In this document: positions 12,054-24,030 of the stretch, in pieces
Layout: each line of letters starts with the position of its first letter
Position numbering within the stretch: the first letter of the stretch is position 1
Source: Tenebrio molitor
Taxonomy: Eukaryota; Arthropoda; Insecta; Coleoptera; Tenebrionidae
Length of the DNA: 64,000 nt
Direction: 5' to 3'
Assembly (NCBI RefSeq): GCF_963966145.1
Contig: NC_091055.1
Span: 3,844,001-3,908,000, forward strand
The notes under the pieces: generated by a model
What the model saw: the letters and a program-made list of their open reading frames with translations, nothing else
Told to the model about the DNA's origin: nothing
The model's database searches: none
Translations under genes and position numbers: made by a program

Positions 12054-12707
12054 CAGTACTTTGCTTATATTGACAGCTTGTCATCTCCTAATAATGACGT
12101 CATCAATAATTTTTTTAAATGACAACCCCCATTTTTTTCTTATTTTTCTTGTACGCCTTCGTACTAGCTAAACGATCAATGAAAAAAATTGACACCTTAT
12201 ATAACAATTTTTTTGAGAAAATGACAAATTTTACTTTAAAAAATTTAATTTAATTTTTTACTTAATTTTTTTTTTCAATAGATTTAGTTACAATGGAAGG
12301 TTTATTTTAATAGACCAAACAATTTAGAACGATTTGCGGTAGAGAATTCGCACTGAAACGGACAAATAAGCCCTAACATTATTGAGCGCAGTGTACAAAG
12401 TGTCGGGAGTGCCAAATAGTTGGCGGGAGGCAATTTCAACATTTGGGTTAAATCTTATTGTTAACCTAAGATGTTTGTTTGATTTTGTTTGAGGTCTATT
12501 AAAATTTTTACATTAAAAATTAAGTTAATTTTTTTAAGTAAAATTTGTCATTTTCCCAAAAAAATTGTTATGTAAGGTATCAATTTTTTTCATTAGTCGT
12601 TTAAGTACTAAGAAGGTCTACCAAAAAAAGATGAAAAAAGTTAAAAAAAAAATATTGATGACGTCATTATTAGGAGACGACAAGCTGTCAACTTAAATAA
12701 CGTACTG
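12054..12707. mobile_element. 654-base foldback element
   Basis: The two arms are inverted copies of each other. The outer edge is CAGTAC...GTACTG, followed inward by TTGACAGCTTGTC, CTCCTAATAATGACGTCATC and, further in, AAAATTTGTCATTTT. Each arm is about 200 bases, separated by a centre of about 230 bases in which TTTTAATAGACC is also inverted. No TA duplication is clear at the edges (TT and AG flank). There are no coding frames. A transcript would form a long hairpin. It is probably a non-autonomous foldback DNA transposon. Confidence 0.8.
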
Positions 12708-13986
12708 AGACCACAAATTGTTCTACGACATGAACGATCATTTGCAACGCCTACTCTGATCACTTTTCTTTTTGATCACTTTGTATATTACAGCCACGTT
12801 ACTAGTACAAAATATTGTTTTATTTGATTTAACCCAAAATTTTTATTTATTTCTGATATACAGCGTGGTGCATTTAAGATGTAGAAAATTGAAACAGATA
12901 TTGAAACACAAATAATAATGAAGCAACGAACTTATTGAAAATAGTTCAGCGGTACTAAAAGGACAAAATAGGAATTTTGTGTTGCAGATCCCGTCAAAAT
13001 TAAATTCTGAGCAATCGAACTCAAATGAAATTGTTTCACAGTCACTTGTCCCCCAAAAAAATGCAAATAACTTATTTAAAGAAAAGAAAACATTGCTATT
13101 GTGAAATTTTATTTTCGATTGACTTTAATTAAAAATATGAACGAAAATTTTGATACATTTTGAAAATTAGCAAGAAACCACCGACGTGTAAATTGCTGAA
13201 GCTAGGTACGTACGTTCGAGAGTCGAATTATTGGGATGAGGGAAGTTATCCAATAAGATGGATTTCCGAACGTGTGGACCGTGATGTAGCAACTGTATTA
13301 AGATGTTAGTCTTCACCACCCACAGCTCGTAAAAACTTACTAACCGATAAGACTGCGACATCTAGTGCGAATGTAACAGGATGAAAGGCGAACATTTTGA
13401 CAAATAATAATTTGGAAGCGATTGCCGCATAGAAATCTGAATTAATTGCTTTCCGAGTGAAATAATATTTCTCCTCAACAAAACGAGTCTAAAGCTCACA
13501 CGACAGGATTGGTTTTTGCAGTCGGCAAAACAGATTGTTAATTGATTTTTTTGGGACGGATCGAAGACAAACATTCTAAGCTGCGTCAGCTGTAAATCAG
13601 GCAAGAATGATTTCGTGGTGGTCCGTTTTAATAAACAATATCTTGAGGCAATACATCAGCAAAAGTCAAACAATGAAACCAATAAAATCTTTCTGCAACG
13701 AAACTTGAGGTATATTAAAAATACTTCGTGATCTTCGTCAGGCCCGACAATGTAGCGAGCATGAACAGGAACGAATTTCTTATCCGCATTTTAGAATTGC
13801 GACCGAAATTTCACATCACAGTTACAATACCTCGATTTCAAAGCACATTTGTGTTTAAAATACGTCGGAGGAGACGACTAGAAAGTGACGTAAAAAATTC
13901 AGAACGCGAAGCCACTAGTTTAATACGATTAAATTTTGATTTGTGCAGATCGATTTGTTAAAGCGAATAGTCCTGTGCGGGGCTGC
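12708..13986. other. Unassigned stretch
   Basis: Frames of 64-80 codons on both strands without motifs. No repeat boundaries were seen. Confidence 0.45.
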
Positions 13987-14132
13987 GTAAAAAATTAATA
14001 GGGATTAAAACAAATCGGCGGGATTAAATTTCCTTACGAGATAATTAAGCATTCAAAAAGAGCTTTCATTTGATCAGTCACGCGATATAAGGGGTGAATG
14101 ACAGACACTTCATTTGTTTACAGTCATCCTGC
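13987..14132 (+). repeat. Direct repeat, unit 1
   Basis: About 140 bases that recur 270 bases downstream. Shared landmarks in order are AAAAATTAATA, AAATCGG, CATTCAAAAAGAGCTT, a CACGCGAT block, GAATGAC and CATTTGTTTACA. This is a local duplication, diverged by perhaps a quarter of positions. Confidence 0.6.
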
Positions 14133-14257
14133 CACATTCCTGCTGTGCAGTTTCGGAGCGGAAGACTATTTAACAATAAAATTGTCGGCTCTATGAATAG
14201 CTCCAACAATAAACCATCTTCGTCATGGATTTTTTTTTAGAGGAATGTGGCCATTTG

Positions 14258-14400
14258 AAAAATTAATAACGCCGAAGTAAATCGGTCGAATTAATTTTTT
14301 CTACTGTGTCATTTACCATTCAAAAAAGAGCTTCAGTTTGATGTGGCACGCGATGTAACCGAGTGGATGAATGACGAATACTCCATTTGTTTACAATCCC
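14258..14400 (+). repeat. Direct repeat, unit 2
   Basis: Second copy of the unit at 13987-14132 with the same ordered landmarks (CATTCAAAAAAGAGCTT, GGCACGCGATGTAA, GAATGACGAATAC, CCATTTGTTTACA). It is non-coding. Confidence 0.6.
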
Positions 14401-15207
14401 TAATACAGCCATATAAATTATGACATTGTGTGGGAACATGTTCGCTGGAACATCCGAAACAAAAGAGGACATAAAAATAACTCTCCAAGATTGCCGTCGA
14501 CCACTATCCGCCCTTGACTCGTCTTGTCCCTCCCAGGTAGGGCTTCTACTCATTACGCCCCAAAAATAATAACAATTGCACGCACACGTGTTTTTCCACA
14601 TCTCCACATTTAAAATGAGATAGAGACACCCACGTTAACACTCCACCTGTTTACGCAATTTCGTTAAATGATACTTGATCAAGAGCGGTGCTAATTTCAG
14701 GACTGTGATTTTTGGGAGGTTTCATACAATTTCCCTCTCACATAAAAGTAGGTCACATGTGTGAAAACATTTACATCAATAGAATTTTTTGTCCGCTGTC
14801 ATAAGCTATTTTTGAGAACTTCACAACTCTAAAGAGCTCAAGTCAAATTGAAATGCTTTTTATGTAATATAATGAGTTGGGTGTTGCTTCCACACAATAT
14901 AGAATGTAGATCTGACGACAGTTCAAGGAGTCGACTCCTTTCGCTGTGTCTATTACTCAAGTTTATTTATTACATTTTTAACTGTTTAATTGTGGAGATT
15001 TCAAAGAGAAATGTCCGCCAACAAGAGACTTATCTGTAGATGTATCTCGAGAGATCTAACTGCCAATCTACAAGAATCCTCATTATTAACCTATCTGGAT
15101 CTCAGCTTTTCCAAAGAGTTGTGCACAAGTATTATTCTTGTTGAAAGAAGTATTTGTTAAACTATAGAGTGTAGAAGTTTCAAAGAAAAATATTTACCAA
15201 CTAAATA
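14401..15207. other. Unassigned stretch
   Basis: No gene, RNA or element recognised. A weak third echo of the preceding direct repeat (CACCTGTTTACGCA) occurs near 14645. Confidence 0.4.
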
Positions 15208-15209
15208 TA

Positions 15210-15743
15210 CAGGGTGTTCCTAAAATGCACGGCAAAATTTTAACCACGAACTACTGGCTTCATCTAGAACTCAGAAAAAATATTTAAAAAATTTTATGTC
15301 AAAAAATAAAATGACATTTAATTTTTGAGGTACAATTTTTTTAAATTGCTTTTAGTCTTCTACGTTGTCCCACAACCTCGTAGGTAAAATTTCGGCACAT
15401 TTTAAAAATACACCCTTGTATATCATATTTTATAAAATGTACACCAATGCGGTTTCCTTGTTTTAAAGCATATTTCCTAGAGGTTACTTCGCATTGCAAA
15501 ATTCCCAAAAGTTTTCCAAGATTTTTTGCCCCTTCATTTTTTTGTAACCATGATACACATCATATCACAACAGAAAATTTTCGTCCTTACCCATAGGCGG
15601 GTATACATTTTGATGGCTAATTTATTCCAAATTTTAAATCAATTTGTAACGCTCTTTCGTAAAAAAGTCAAATCGAAAAAACATTTCGTTTAACAAGCTC
15701 TGCTACATGTTAAAATTAACACACGCATTTTAGATACACCCTG
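15210..15743. mobile_element. 534-base MITE with TA duplication and CAGGGTGT ends
   Basis: Left CAGGGTGTTCCTAAAATGC and inverted right CAGGGTGTATCTAAAATGC, with AATTTTAAC shared further in. TA at 15208-15209 and 15744-15745. No coding capacity. The termini resemble the 10718 element but the interiors differ. Confidence 0.85.
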
Positions 15744-15745
15744 TA

Positions 15746-16311
15746 TACTTAATTCAACGTCACATTTTAAAATTACATTTAATTTTATTGAAGCATTAGG
15801 CATATTTTAAAAGCATTTATCTAGATCTAGTTATCTACAAGTTATTTACGTAATGCAAAATTAATCTACCAATATTTCGATATAGATAGACAGATCAAAT
15901 CTCAACTTTACCGAAGTAAATAATTATATCCAAGTCTTTAATAGTACCGTACGTTTAAAAAAAACTGTGAACAAGAGCGGCTGTGAAAAACAAAAGCATC
16001 GAAACGTGTAATGCAGCTTTACATTATTACGCATAACCACAGACTAAGATTGACATAACCTAACTTTGAATTTCCCAGTTATGGTGCGATTGGATCTAAT
16101 CTACAGAACGACGGCTCGGTCACGTGTTCGTCACGGCGACTCATTCGTATAGGAACCGTTCTCAAATGAAAATATTTTTTTATTTTTGATTTTCGTTCGT
16201 GACAACTCTTGTAATAATGACGTTTATGGCTGGATGATTCAAGTTAAGCCACACGTTTTCAAATCTTTTATTTTTCGCAGCAGCTCTTGGTCATATTTTT
16301 TTAGACGTGTG
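15746..16311. other. Unassigned stretch before the RT relic
   Basis: Nothing recognised. The 46 codons upstream of the RT fragment that appear in its open frame are pre-existing flanking DNA, as the target duplication at 16312-16323 shows. Confidence 0.5.
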
Positions 16312-16323
16312 GTGTTAGAACGC

Positions 16324-16605
16324 ACGAGAGAGAGCACGAAAGAAAGGAAAATGATGGCGAGATTTAGATGTGGGAACGAAGAGAGAGAAAACAAGTACTG
16401 GATGGAGGAGGAGGAAAGAATGTGCAGAATGTGCCGTGAGGAGAGAGAGACGATCGAGCACATGTGGAGAGGATGCGGTGAAATGAGAGAAAGGGAGGAA
16501 AAGGAACGGGGAGAAATACTGAACGAAGACGGAAGAGAGATAGGATGGATGAAAGAGGTATGGAAGAGGAAGGAAAGGATAGAAAAGGAGAGGGGTGGGG
16601 AATAA
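16324..16605 (+). pseudogene. Non-LTR retrotransposon ORF2, C-terminal zinc-domain remnant
   Basis: The frame enters from unrelated DNA at 16324 and reads ARFRCGNEERENKYW followed by CRMCREERETIEHMWRGC, the same CX2CX8HX4C zinc pattern as the 345-1174 fragment, then a charged tail ending at TAA near 16605. About 93 retrotransposon codons remain with no RT or endonuclease domain, so it is non-functional. The open frame extending upstream to 16186 is a chance fusion with flanking sequence. Confidence 0.85.
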
Positions 16606-16732
16606 AAGAAAATGTAGGTTAATTTAAAAAAAAGAAAAAAGAATTATTTTGGAATTGTAAGTTTATTTAGAACTTTGTAAAGTATAGGAATCCTTTAAAG
16701 CCCGTAGGGTAAAATAAAATAAAGTAGTAGTA
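16324..16732 (+). mobile_element. Heavily 5'-truncated non-LTR retrotransposon insertion with 12-base duplication
   Basis: Flanked by GTGTTAGAACGC at 16312-16323 and 16733-16744. The insert holds the last 93 codons of an ORF2, a 3' untranslated part, the sequence AAAGCCCGTAGGG, an A-rich stretch and a GTAGTAGTA tail. It is the same family as the minus-strand insertion at 179-1174 by protein similarity, although the 3' ends do not look alike. Confidence 0.88.
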
Positions 16733-16744
16733 GTGTTAGAACGC

Positions 16745-19700
16745 TTCAGAAATGTGTCAAAATATTGTTTTATTTTATTTTTTAATGTATAAGGATATAA
16801 ATTTTGAAGGGTCTAGTTTTAAAAGATTAATTAGCAGTAGACTTTAGTGCATTTCAATCATTTTAATCCTTCAAAAATCTAGGACTTAGTAATGTCTTGT
16901 TCTTTAATTAGATCTCTTGTAGGTTCTCAGAAAGAAATAAAATCTCTCAAATTGCTGTGGTAATTGCGGAGTGAATGTTGTTACTTTCCTTGAACCGAAA
17001 TTCAGATATTGTTTTTTGTTATCTCGAGTAGTAAAGAAAGTACGTTGGTAAAATAAAAATGTTTTCATTAATCAGAAGAGAGATTAACTTCTGTGCGCTA
17101 TCAGAGTAACTGGTGTTCAGCAATTTGATGGTGGATCTTGTTGTTTTTCTGAAACTATCGATTATGACGATGGTTTTCGTTCTGGAGACGGTATCGGGCA
17201 TGTTTGGAATAATTTAGTAGAACTAACTGAAATAGAATTTCATTAAAAAGTAAATCGGTGTGAAATGTGTGCGACCCTCTGTTAGGTGAAATTAGCATTA
17301 CGAGGTTGACGTCGTCGGTATTCTAAAAATTTGTCCATCGGTCAGCTCGCTTAGCTATTACGGTAATATTTGTAGTTGTCTAGACTCTAGACTGAAGAAT
17401 CCATTTACAAGTTGAGTTTCTTGATTGTTGCGGTGGACGAATGTCGCATCTAAATGTGCAGTTTAGGGTTGTCCTCGGAATGTCATCGTTCTTGTTGTCG
17501 ACAGAAGAAAATATGTAATATAGTGAGTCAGAAATATCGCAAGTGAAATAAACCGAACCTGGGTGATTTATAACGTCACAGCAGGAATAACAGATAGTGG
17601 TGATGCCGTAATAAAAGTCGAGAATTAATAAATACATCAGAAGATATATTCGAAGGGAGGAATGTCGGAGGCATTTCGTTGATTTAACCCAAGGAATGTT
17701 GTCCAGTTGTCAGGATACGTTAATTGACATGCAATTGCGGTCGTCCGGAATATCCCACACGATATTCCTTCTAATGCGGAATGTTGGTGTTGCAAAAGAC
17801 AAAACTTATCTCATTAGGAAATTTATGCAAAAGTAGCGGGATGCAATTTATTAAGTCGGAATGTTTAGGACACGTTATGTTTTATTTATGTGAATAAATT
17901 AAAAGGCGTTTTTGTCGAGAGTGGAGAATTGAAATATTTATATTGAAAGCGAAATTAGATTTTTGGCTTCGGGTGAATCCTTTTATAGTAGGTGTGCATG
18001 TACCATCTGGCGGCGGATTTAAGGAATACATAATGCAAACAGCAGCTAAGTCATACCACTATAGAAGTGTAAAGGTCTCAGATTGTAGACCTCCTTAGCT
18101 CTGGGGTTGAATGCATAACAAATAACTAAGTGGATATGCTACATCTACTGCAGTATTAATGCCGTCTAGCGTCGAAAACTCCACTTCTATTTCGATGGTT
18201 TCGATGGTAGCGATGGTGCGATCATTTCGATTGAGAAATAAAGGAATATTAATGATAAATGAAAAGTAAAGAAAATTTGGTGGGGGTGCGGACCGACCGA
18301 ACTTTCCCCCAAGTAACGTTCCGGCTGATCCAGCTTTAAAAAGTTTATTTTTCACATTATGTTTTTCAACAAATGATGAAAACAGAAAAAGCGTATGTGA
18401 CAGTTCCGAATACACGATAAAATGAATATAACTTGAAAAAGTTCTTCGAACAAAAAGCCTCGTAGACAGATAATTAATGGCTACACACGTTACGACTGAA
18501 ACAAGTGTTTAACAACTGAAAAAGTTGAAATAGATAAGACAAAAACTTGGCTCCTGCCGACAGGACCGATATTAATTCAAAATTAATCCCTCGCCCTACG
18601 TGTTCATTACGCCCCTCGACCCTCGCTTATTTCCACAATTACGAGTATTTACTCTAACCCTTAAAAATTTGCAAGCCATTTTCGTGCTAGATATGGGATG
18701 AGGTATAACTACCCTCATCTTTCTAAGCAAAATGAAAAATTCAGCCACTTTTAGTTACGAACACAAAATGAATGTAACGTAATGCATAACAAGTAGTTAG
18801 CTGAAGGGTTACTCAAGCTACCCTTGCAGAATTATAAAGCCACCTTCTGTGCCACGCAACGTACGCAACATTTATTATAATATATGGAATTATATTCATA
18901 CGAAAACACTTGGGTAAAAAAACAGCGCGTTTAAATAATTCCTAATAATCGCACCGAACGCCGCCCCCGTTAGTTCGACGCTTTTTATCCCGACTGTATT
19001 TCATTAGCCGCTTCGGATTTGTCACAATAATTATCTTGGAATCTCTCGTTTCCATTTCACTTTTTGTTAGATACGTTCAATTAACGTTGCAATAACCACT
19101 GATTCGGATTCAATTTCGTTCCAAGATTTAGTAATAATATCGGAATTTCAATTAAATTTTTGGCTTATTTGCATTTAATTAGTGGCTAAGATTTTAATCG
19201 CGTTACCGGCTAAGCTCCCTACAACACTACCACTTTTATTAAAAAATTTACCTCTCGATCAAGACCGCCACAACTTTTATCTAAAAACAATATTTTTACA
19301 AAATCACGTTTTTATGTTATTTTTATCACCTAATATTATCTTACATTTTTACCCCCAAAATCCTCCAATTTCCACTCACAAACTTCCCCAAAAACCAAAA
19401 CAAAAATCGAACCTTCTCGCTCAAAATAAATTGTATTTTTATTCTTGACCACAAAGAATTTAAGAAGGGATTGTTAAAAAAAAACTGGAATGAACAATAG
19501 ATGCGCCAATTTTTGTGTCTAATTTCATTAAAATGTTCTATTTTCGGCGGCATGAAAGAGGAGAAATAATAGTTGGAAGTTACACAGCTTCATTATAGTT
19601 CTGATCCTTGAATACATTTTTCGTGTAACGTCGAGGCAATAAATTATGAATTTTATTTAAAAACTATATTTTGAAGTTTTTAATCAAATTTGTGACAAAA

Positions 19701-19784
19701 GCGTCACAAAAGACCACCGAAGCAATCGATCACGAATCCTTTTAAATATCTGTTGTCTAATATGAGTAATGAAACACACCCCTG
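16745..19784. other. Unassigned stretch
   Basis: About 3 kb without a recognisable gene. Frames up to 106 codons (18095-18415 minus) carry no motif. A stretch near 19330-19440 is C/A-rich and gives chance open frames. Confidence 0.5.
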
Positions 19785-19885
19785 CACCACCGCGCCAAAT
19801 GCAGAGGCGTTTCGGTAACCGTCTCTGCATCATCAGGTCGATAATTGATGAGGACGAAACGCGTCGATCGTATTTATACGGCGTC
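19785..19885. other. Structured GC-richer segment with paired hairpins and GAAAC motifs
   Basis: ATGCAGAG at about 19799 pairs with CTCTGCAT at about 19824. GGCGTTTCG at about 19807 is roughly inverse to CGAAACGCG at about 19855, and CATCATCA pairs with TGATGAGG. Both strands therefore carry a TGATGA...CGAAACG arrangement reminiscent of hammerhead ribozyme cores of Penelope-like elements. A proper stem II is missing on either strand, so I do not call a ribozyme. Confidence 0.35.
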
Positions 19886-20695
19886 TCAAGATTCCATACG
19901 TTGTCTAGATATTGGAGTCGTAAATTTAATTCAAAGTTAAATTATTCCATTATAATAACACCGGCCATGGTATTATGAATTAGTCTACGTTGCAACCGGA
20001 TGTAATTAATTCAGCATCGACCTAGAAGTTTCGAATTCGAGTTTTCAATTTTAATTTTAGGAACACTTTGTTAATGCGACGCGACTAAAAATAAATTGGA
20101 CGGGGCATTAGAAAAGTGTTGAATGAGAATAAAATTGGAAAGTTTCGTGGTAATTTCTATATTGGAGATTGGGTTCGACCCCTGGCGCGTATACAATGTG
20201 TACGATACCTCAGGACCAAGATTTGACAACTTGACGTCCCATTGAAACACCCAGAAAGGAAATGTTTTCTTCTGTAACCGTGGTATTGGCAGGCGACACA
20301 AATGTTTCCGTGAACTAAGAAAAGCGAGCTGTACCACCTTCCTAAAGGAAGCGTTATTACACCTCCTTATACGCTTCAACACAGCCTTATCTTTCCTGTT
20401 GTTACATTCTTTTTTTGAAGCCGCCCCACACGACGTCTCCTCGACGAACCTCTCATAAATCCTTTAATTATGGGAAAATTTATTTTCGCACGATATTTCT
20501 TCCGGGGGAAATTGTGACAATGTGCCTCCTGATCTCTATCGATTTTGAATTTCATCCATTCTATTTACGAATCCGATCGAGTTAATTCAATCTTTCAAAC
20601 GAGCTAAATGGTTAACAAATATCTCGCGGCAAATCCACTGTATCCAATATCTGCACGACTTGCGAAATTCTTAAAACTTTGTTAGTGTGGAAACA
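19886..20695. other. Unassigned stretch
   Basis: No gene or element recognised. A frame of 103 codons (20071-20382 minus) has no motif. Confidence 0.45.
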
Positions 20696-20768
20696 CAGGG
20701 TGCGTTACAGACAATGTTTGTTTCACGTTTTTTAAAACTTCCTCTGAAACTACTAACCAAACACCCTG
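20696..20768. mobile_element. Very short CAGGGTG/CACCCTG bounded segment
   Basis: CAGGGTGCG at the left and AACACCCTG plus TA at the right bound 73 bases, with little inner symmetry. It may be a deletion derivative of a TA-type MITE or chance. The left flank is CA instead of TA. Confidence 0.35.
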
Positions 20769-23580
20769 TACTTAGAGGAATCTAAATTCAAAATGTGACG
20801 CTTCAATTTTGCGGGTACAAAGGAATCTGTTCTGTTTACTTAATTCAATTAATTGCCGAATATAAAAAAATATAATAAAAAATGCAACCCACAATACATT
20901 TGCAAAGTTAAGTTGCATTTTCAATTCCGTCGGGCTCATTATCACTCGTGAAATATTCTTTATAAATTCATTAACCAGTTTTGAGTTGCAAAATTTAAAT
21001 ACAATTCACACTTTTTTTGTGAAATGTGAGTGAATAAAATATATTTACTAGGTATAAATCTTGTAAAAGGGAACACCAAAAAAAATATGTACCTATTACA
21101 GGTTTTGTTCCAATATAATCTATTTATTCCTCTGTGGAGTGTTCAACAAATAATTTCAATGATGATTTATTAACACCCCTATCACTAACATTATAAATGT
21201 ATAATTGATGTTAATAAACAGTATCGCATTTCCACACGTACCAGCAATAAATTTGTTTGATATCGGTGATGATACAATAGTTAAATGATAAAGTTAATTT
21301 CCACTTTAATAGAGTGTAAAATAAACCGACAAATTGTTAAAAAACAGGTGCTTAACTAATGTGTCATATTTTTTAATCGATTTGTGTTATGTTCACTTAA
21401 TAGAAACATAACACTAGGTCCTCATGGCTAGTTCATAAAATAATCATAAACTATCCGACGTAATGTTTTAGTTAAAAGGGAGTATTTACCGTAAGCAAAA
21501 TTAATTTCTGTACTGTTTACATAGTTGTGCAATGTATTTTCCAGGTCGATTAAATCTTACTTTTTGCCTTTAATATTAAGGAATATTCTACATCTGTGGG
21601 AGATGTTATATTTAATGTTAAAAAAAATATACAACATAAAAGTAAAAAGAAACCGTACAAGATATAGCCATGTCGAGGTCGTCTTTTTTATTTTTTTACA
21701 TTTGACGGAATTCTTACACAATTTCCAGTCACACGCAATTCAAAGCAACATTTGCTTTATAAGTTCTTTGGAAGAGAATATTCCGCGATTAATCAAAGTC
21801 CTTTCGGTAGTTCGTAATTCCTCTGACAAACTAAAAATTCTTTGATGAAAATCAAAGTACTGATCGATTGCACTTTTAACAACAACAATTTAAGAAGTTT
21901 GCTTGTTCGCTTCGGTTTTTCTTTACAGGTATTAAGTTTGCGAGTACGTAGTGAAAGTCAAAGTTTATTTGTTGTATTTTTATTGTACGATAAAAATACG
22001 ACTCAGTTTCTGACGTTCATAACAAAATCGACAGTGTTGCAGAAGCGCTCGATGTTTTGATGTGCCAAATTTTCAAAGTATTTGTTTTCGAGAAAAAGCA
22101 TTCACGCTGAGGCCGACAGGATACATCTGCATCCGTTTGGCCAATTTGTAAATTAAAGCTAATGCGGACAATTGCTTATTATATTAGACGAAATGGTATT
22201 TGCACTGACTCCTTTAGAGAGGCTCTCGTTATACATTTACCGTACAAAACGGAAAAGTGATATACAGAGTGTTTCTTGTAAACGCGTACAGGGGATGTTG
22301 TTTTCCTGTTCCTGCACATACAATACAAGACATATGGAACACGTGCTTAAATTTTAAGTCTTATTCATAATTCCATTAGATTTTCTTAAACAAGCAAAAT
22401 CTTCAAAAATTAAACTTCAAATTCTCTAAAAAGTGCTACTAATATAATAATATATTATTATAAATAATTTAATTACATTTAGATCGGAAAGCGTCAATTC
22501 GTGAAAAAAAACTATCAATTAGGTTTATTTTTCTTACAAAATCCCCGAAACATTATATCCTTTGTTAAATAGAAATTTTGTAAATTTAAAAATGTGAAAT
22601 TCTCTTTTATTTCCTCAATTTTCATTCTGCGGGATCATTTTGACATAAAAAGTAATATGTAATTTTTTCAGTTAGATTCAGACAAGTTCAATTGATTTTT
22701 GTAAAACCAAAAATTTCGAAAATACCAGTTTTGGGAACAACGACCCGCATCAGATCATTTAAAAATTAAAAAATATGATAAATACAAATAAAAACATTAC
22801 TTTTTTTTTTTTTTTTTTCAAACTTTTTCATTTCACCAGGTAAAAAATAAAAAATTGTAACATTTTCTGACTGCGGGTTCAACGATTTAAAAAAAAAAAT
22901 GATAACAATAACGACCAAATTTATTGTTAACAAATATTACATCATACAAAAACTAACTTAAATTTGCACTTTTGGACTTTCCTTGATCCTCCGTTTCGTT
23001 CTCTAATAACTATTATTGATTGACTGTGTGGGGCTTGTCGTCTCCTTTTATTCAACCCGGCCCTGTACTAGCACATCCTAGAGTCCTAGACAGGCCTGTG
23101 CACAGGTACGGATTCGGAAAAAGTACAAAATAAATTAAGATATTTAAATTTCAATTAGGAAACATTAGAAGAAGTTGCGTAGTTAACTTTATTTTCATTG
23201 CGAGAATTGTCAGGTCAAGAAAAAAATGAGGTCTTATTTCTTCAGGCGTCCAAAAAAAAAATACTCACTCAGCAGGTAAAAAGGCAACCCAAAATACATT
23301 TTACAAAGCATACGTTGTGTTTTGGTATTTAAAAAAATGAAATCCAAGAAGGTATTCTATTAATTTGAAAGATATATCTGTCATTGCATTTTTCGTTCAT
23401 ATTTAGTATTTGAAAATGTTATAGAACGATGACAGAACCGACATGATCCTACTTACCCATTACTTTTGTGACTTTAATTGCTTATTATTACGTAAAAAGC
23501 TATCTATGTTTTAAGTGCATTATGATAATGTAATCGGGCTCGTCAGGCTCGTCATCTTACGTGAATAACCCTGTATATTA
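20769..23580. other. Unassigned stretch
   Basis: Overlapping frames of 60-106 codons without motifs; a T-run of about 20 bases near 22800. Single transposon-like ends occur at about 22263 (TATACAGAGTGTTTC) and about 23566-23575 (ATAACCCTGTA) without partners. Confidence 0.45.
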
Positions 23581-23582
23581 TA

Positions 23583-24028
23583 CAGAGTGTCCCAAAAATG
23601 GCACCACTAACGGTGTATTACGGTGTAGAAGAGATTACCGTAAACGTCAGGAAAATGTTTAAAAAATGCTATTGGACTTATTTGCTGATTTGGCGGTTTT
23701 TGAAAGTGGCACTTAACAGGTCAATTATTTCGAAATATGTGTATTAAATTGTCATGAAAACTACCTTGAATCGTACGTATTATCGCAAATTACAAGATCA
23801 CTCACTACCAATATTTAATCCTGCATAATAGAGAATTTAGAAGTTTTAGAAATCGTAAAAATTATCTCAAAAAATGATGTACGAGTATATCTTTGTTTAC
23901 ATTGTATTATCGTTAATTGCAATAATTGACTTTTTTGTCTGAAAAATTGTTTCCATATTTTTTTCATGTACCTACATTTAAACATCTTCGATAAGGTAGT
24001 AGTTTTGGGACAATTTAGGGACAGCCTG
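23583..24028. mobile_element. 446-base MITE with TA duplication and CAGAGTGTCCC ends
   Basis: Left CAGAGTGTCCCAAAAATGGC and inverted right CAGGCTGTCCCTAAATTGTC, flanked by TA at 23581-23582 and 24029-24030. The inverted similarity is about 20 bases. Non-coding. Confidence 0.75.
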
Positions 24029-24030
24029 TA

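Noticed and set aside
20160..20195. GGGTTCGACCCC, resembling a tRNA T-arm/B-box
   Set aside because: The flanking bases do not form a T stem, and no D-arm, anticodon arm or acceptor stem could be assembled.
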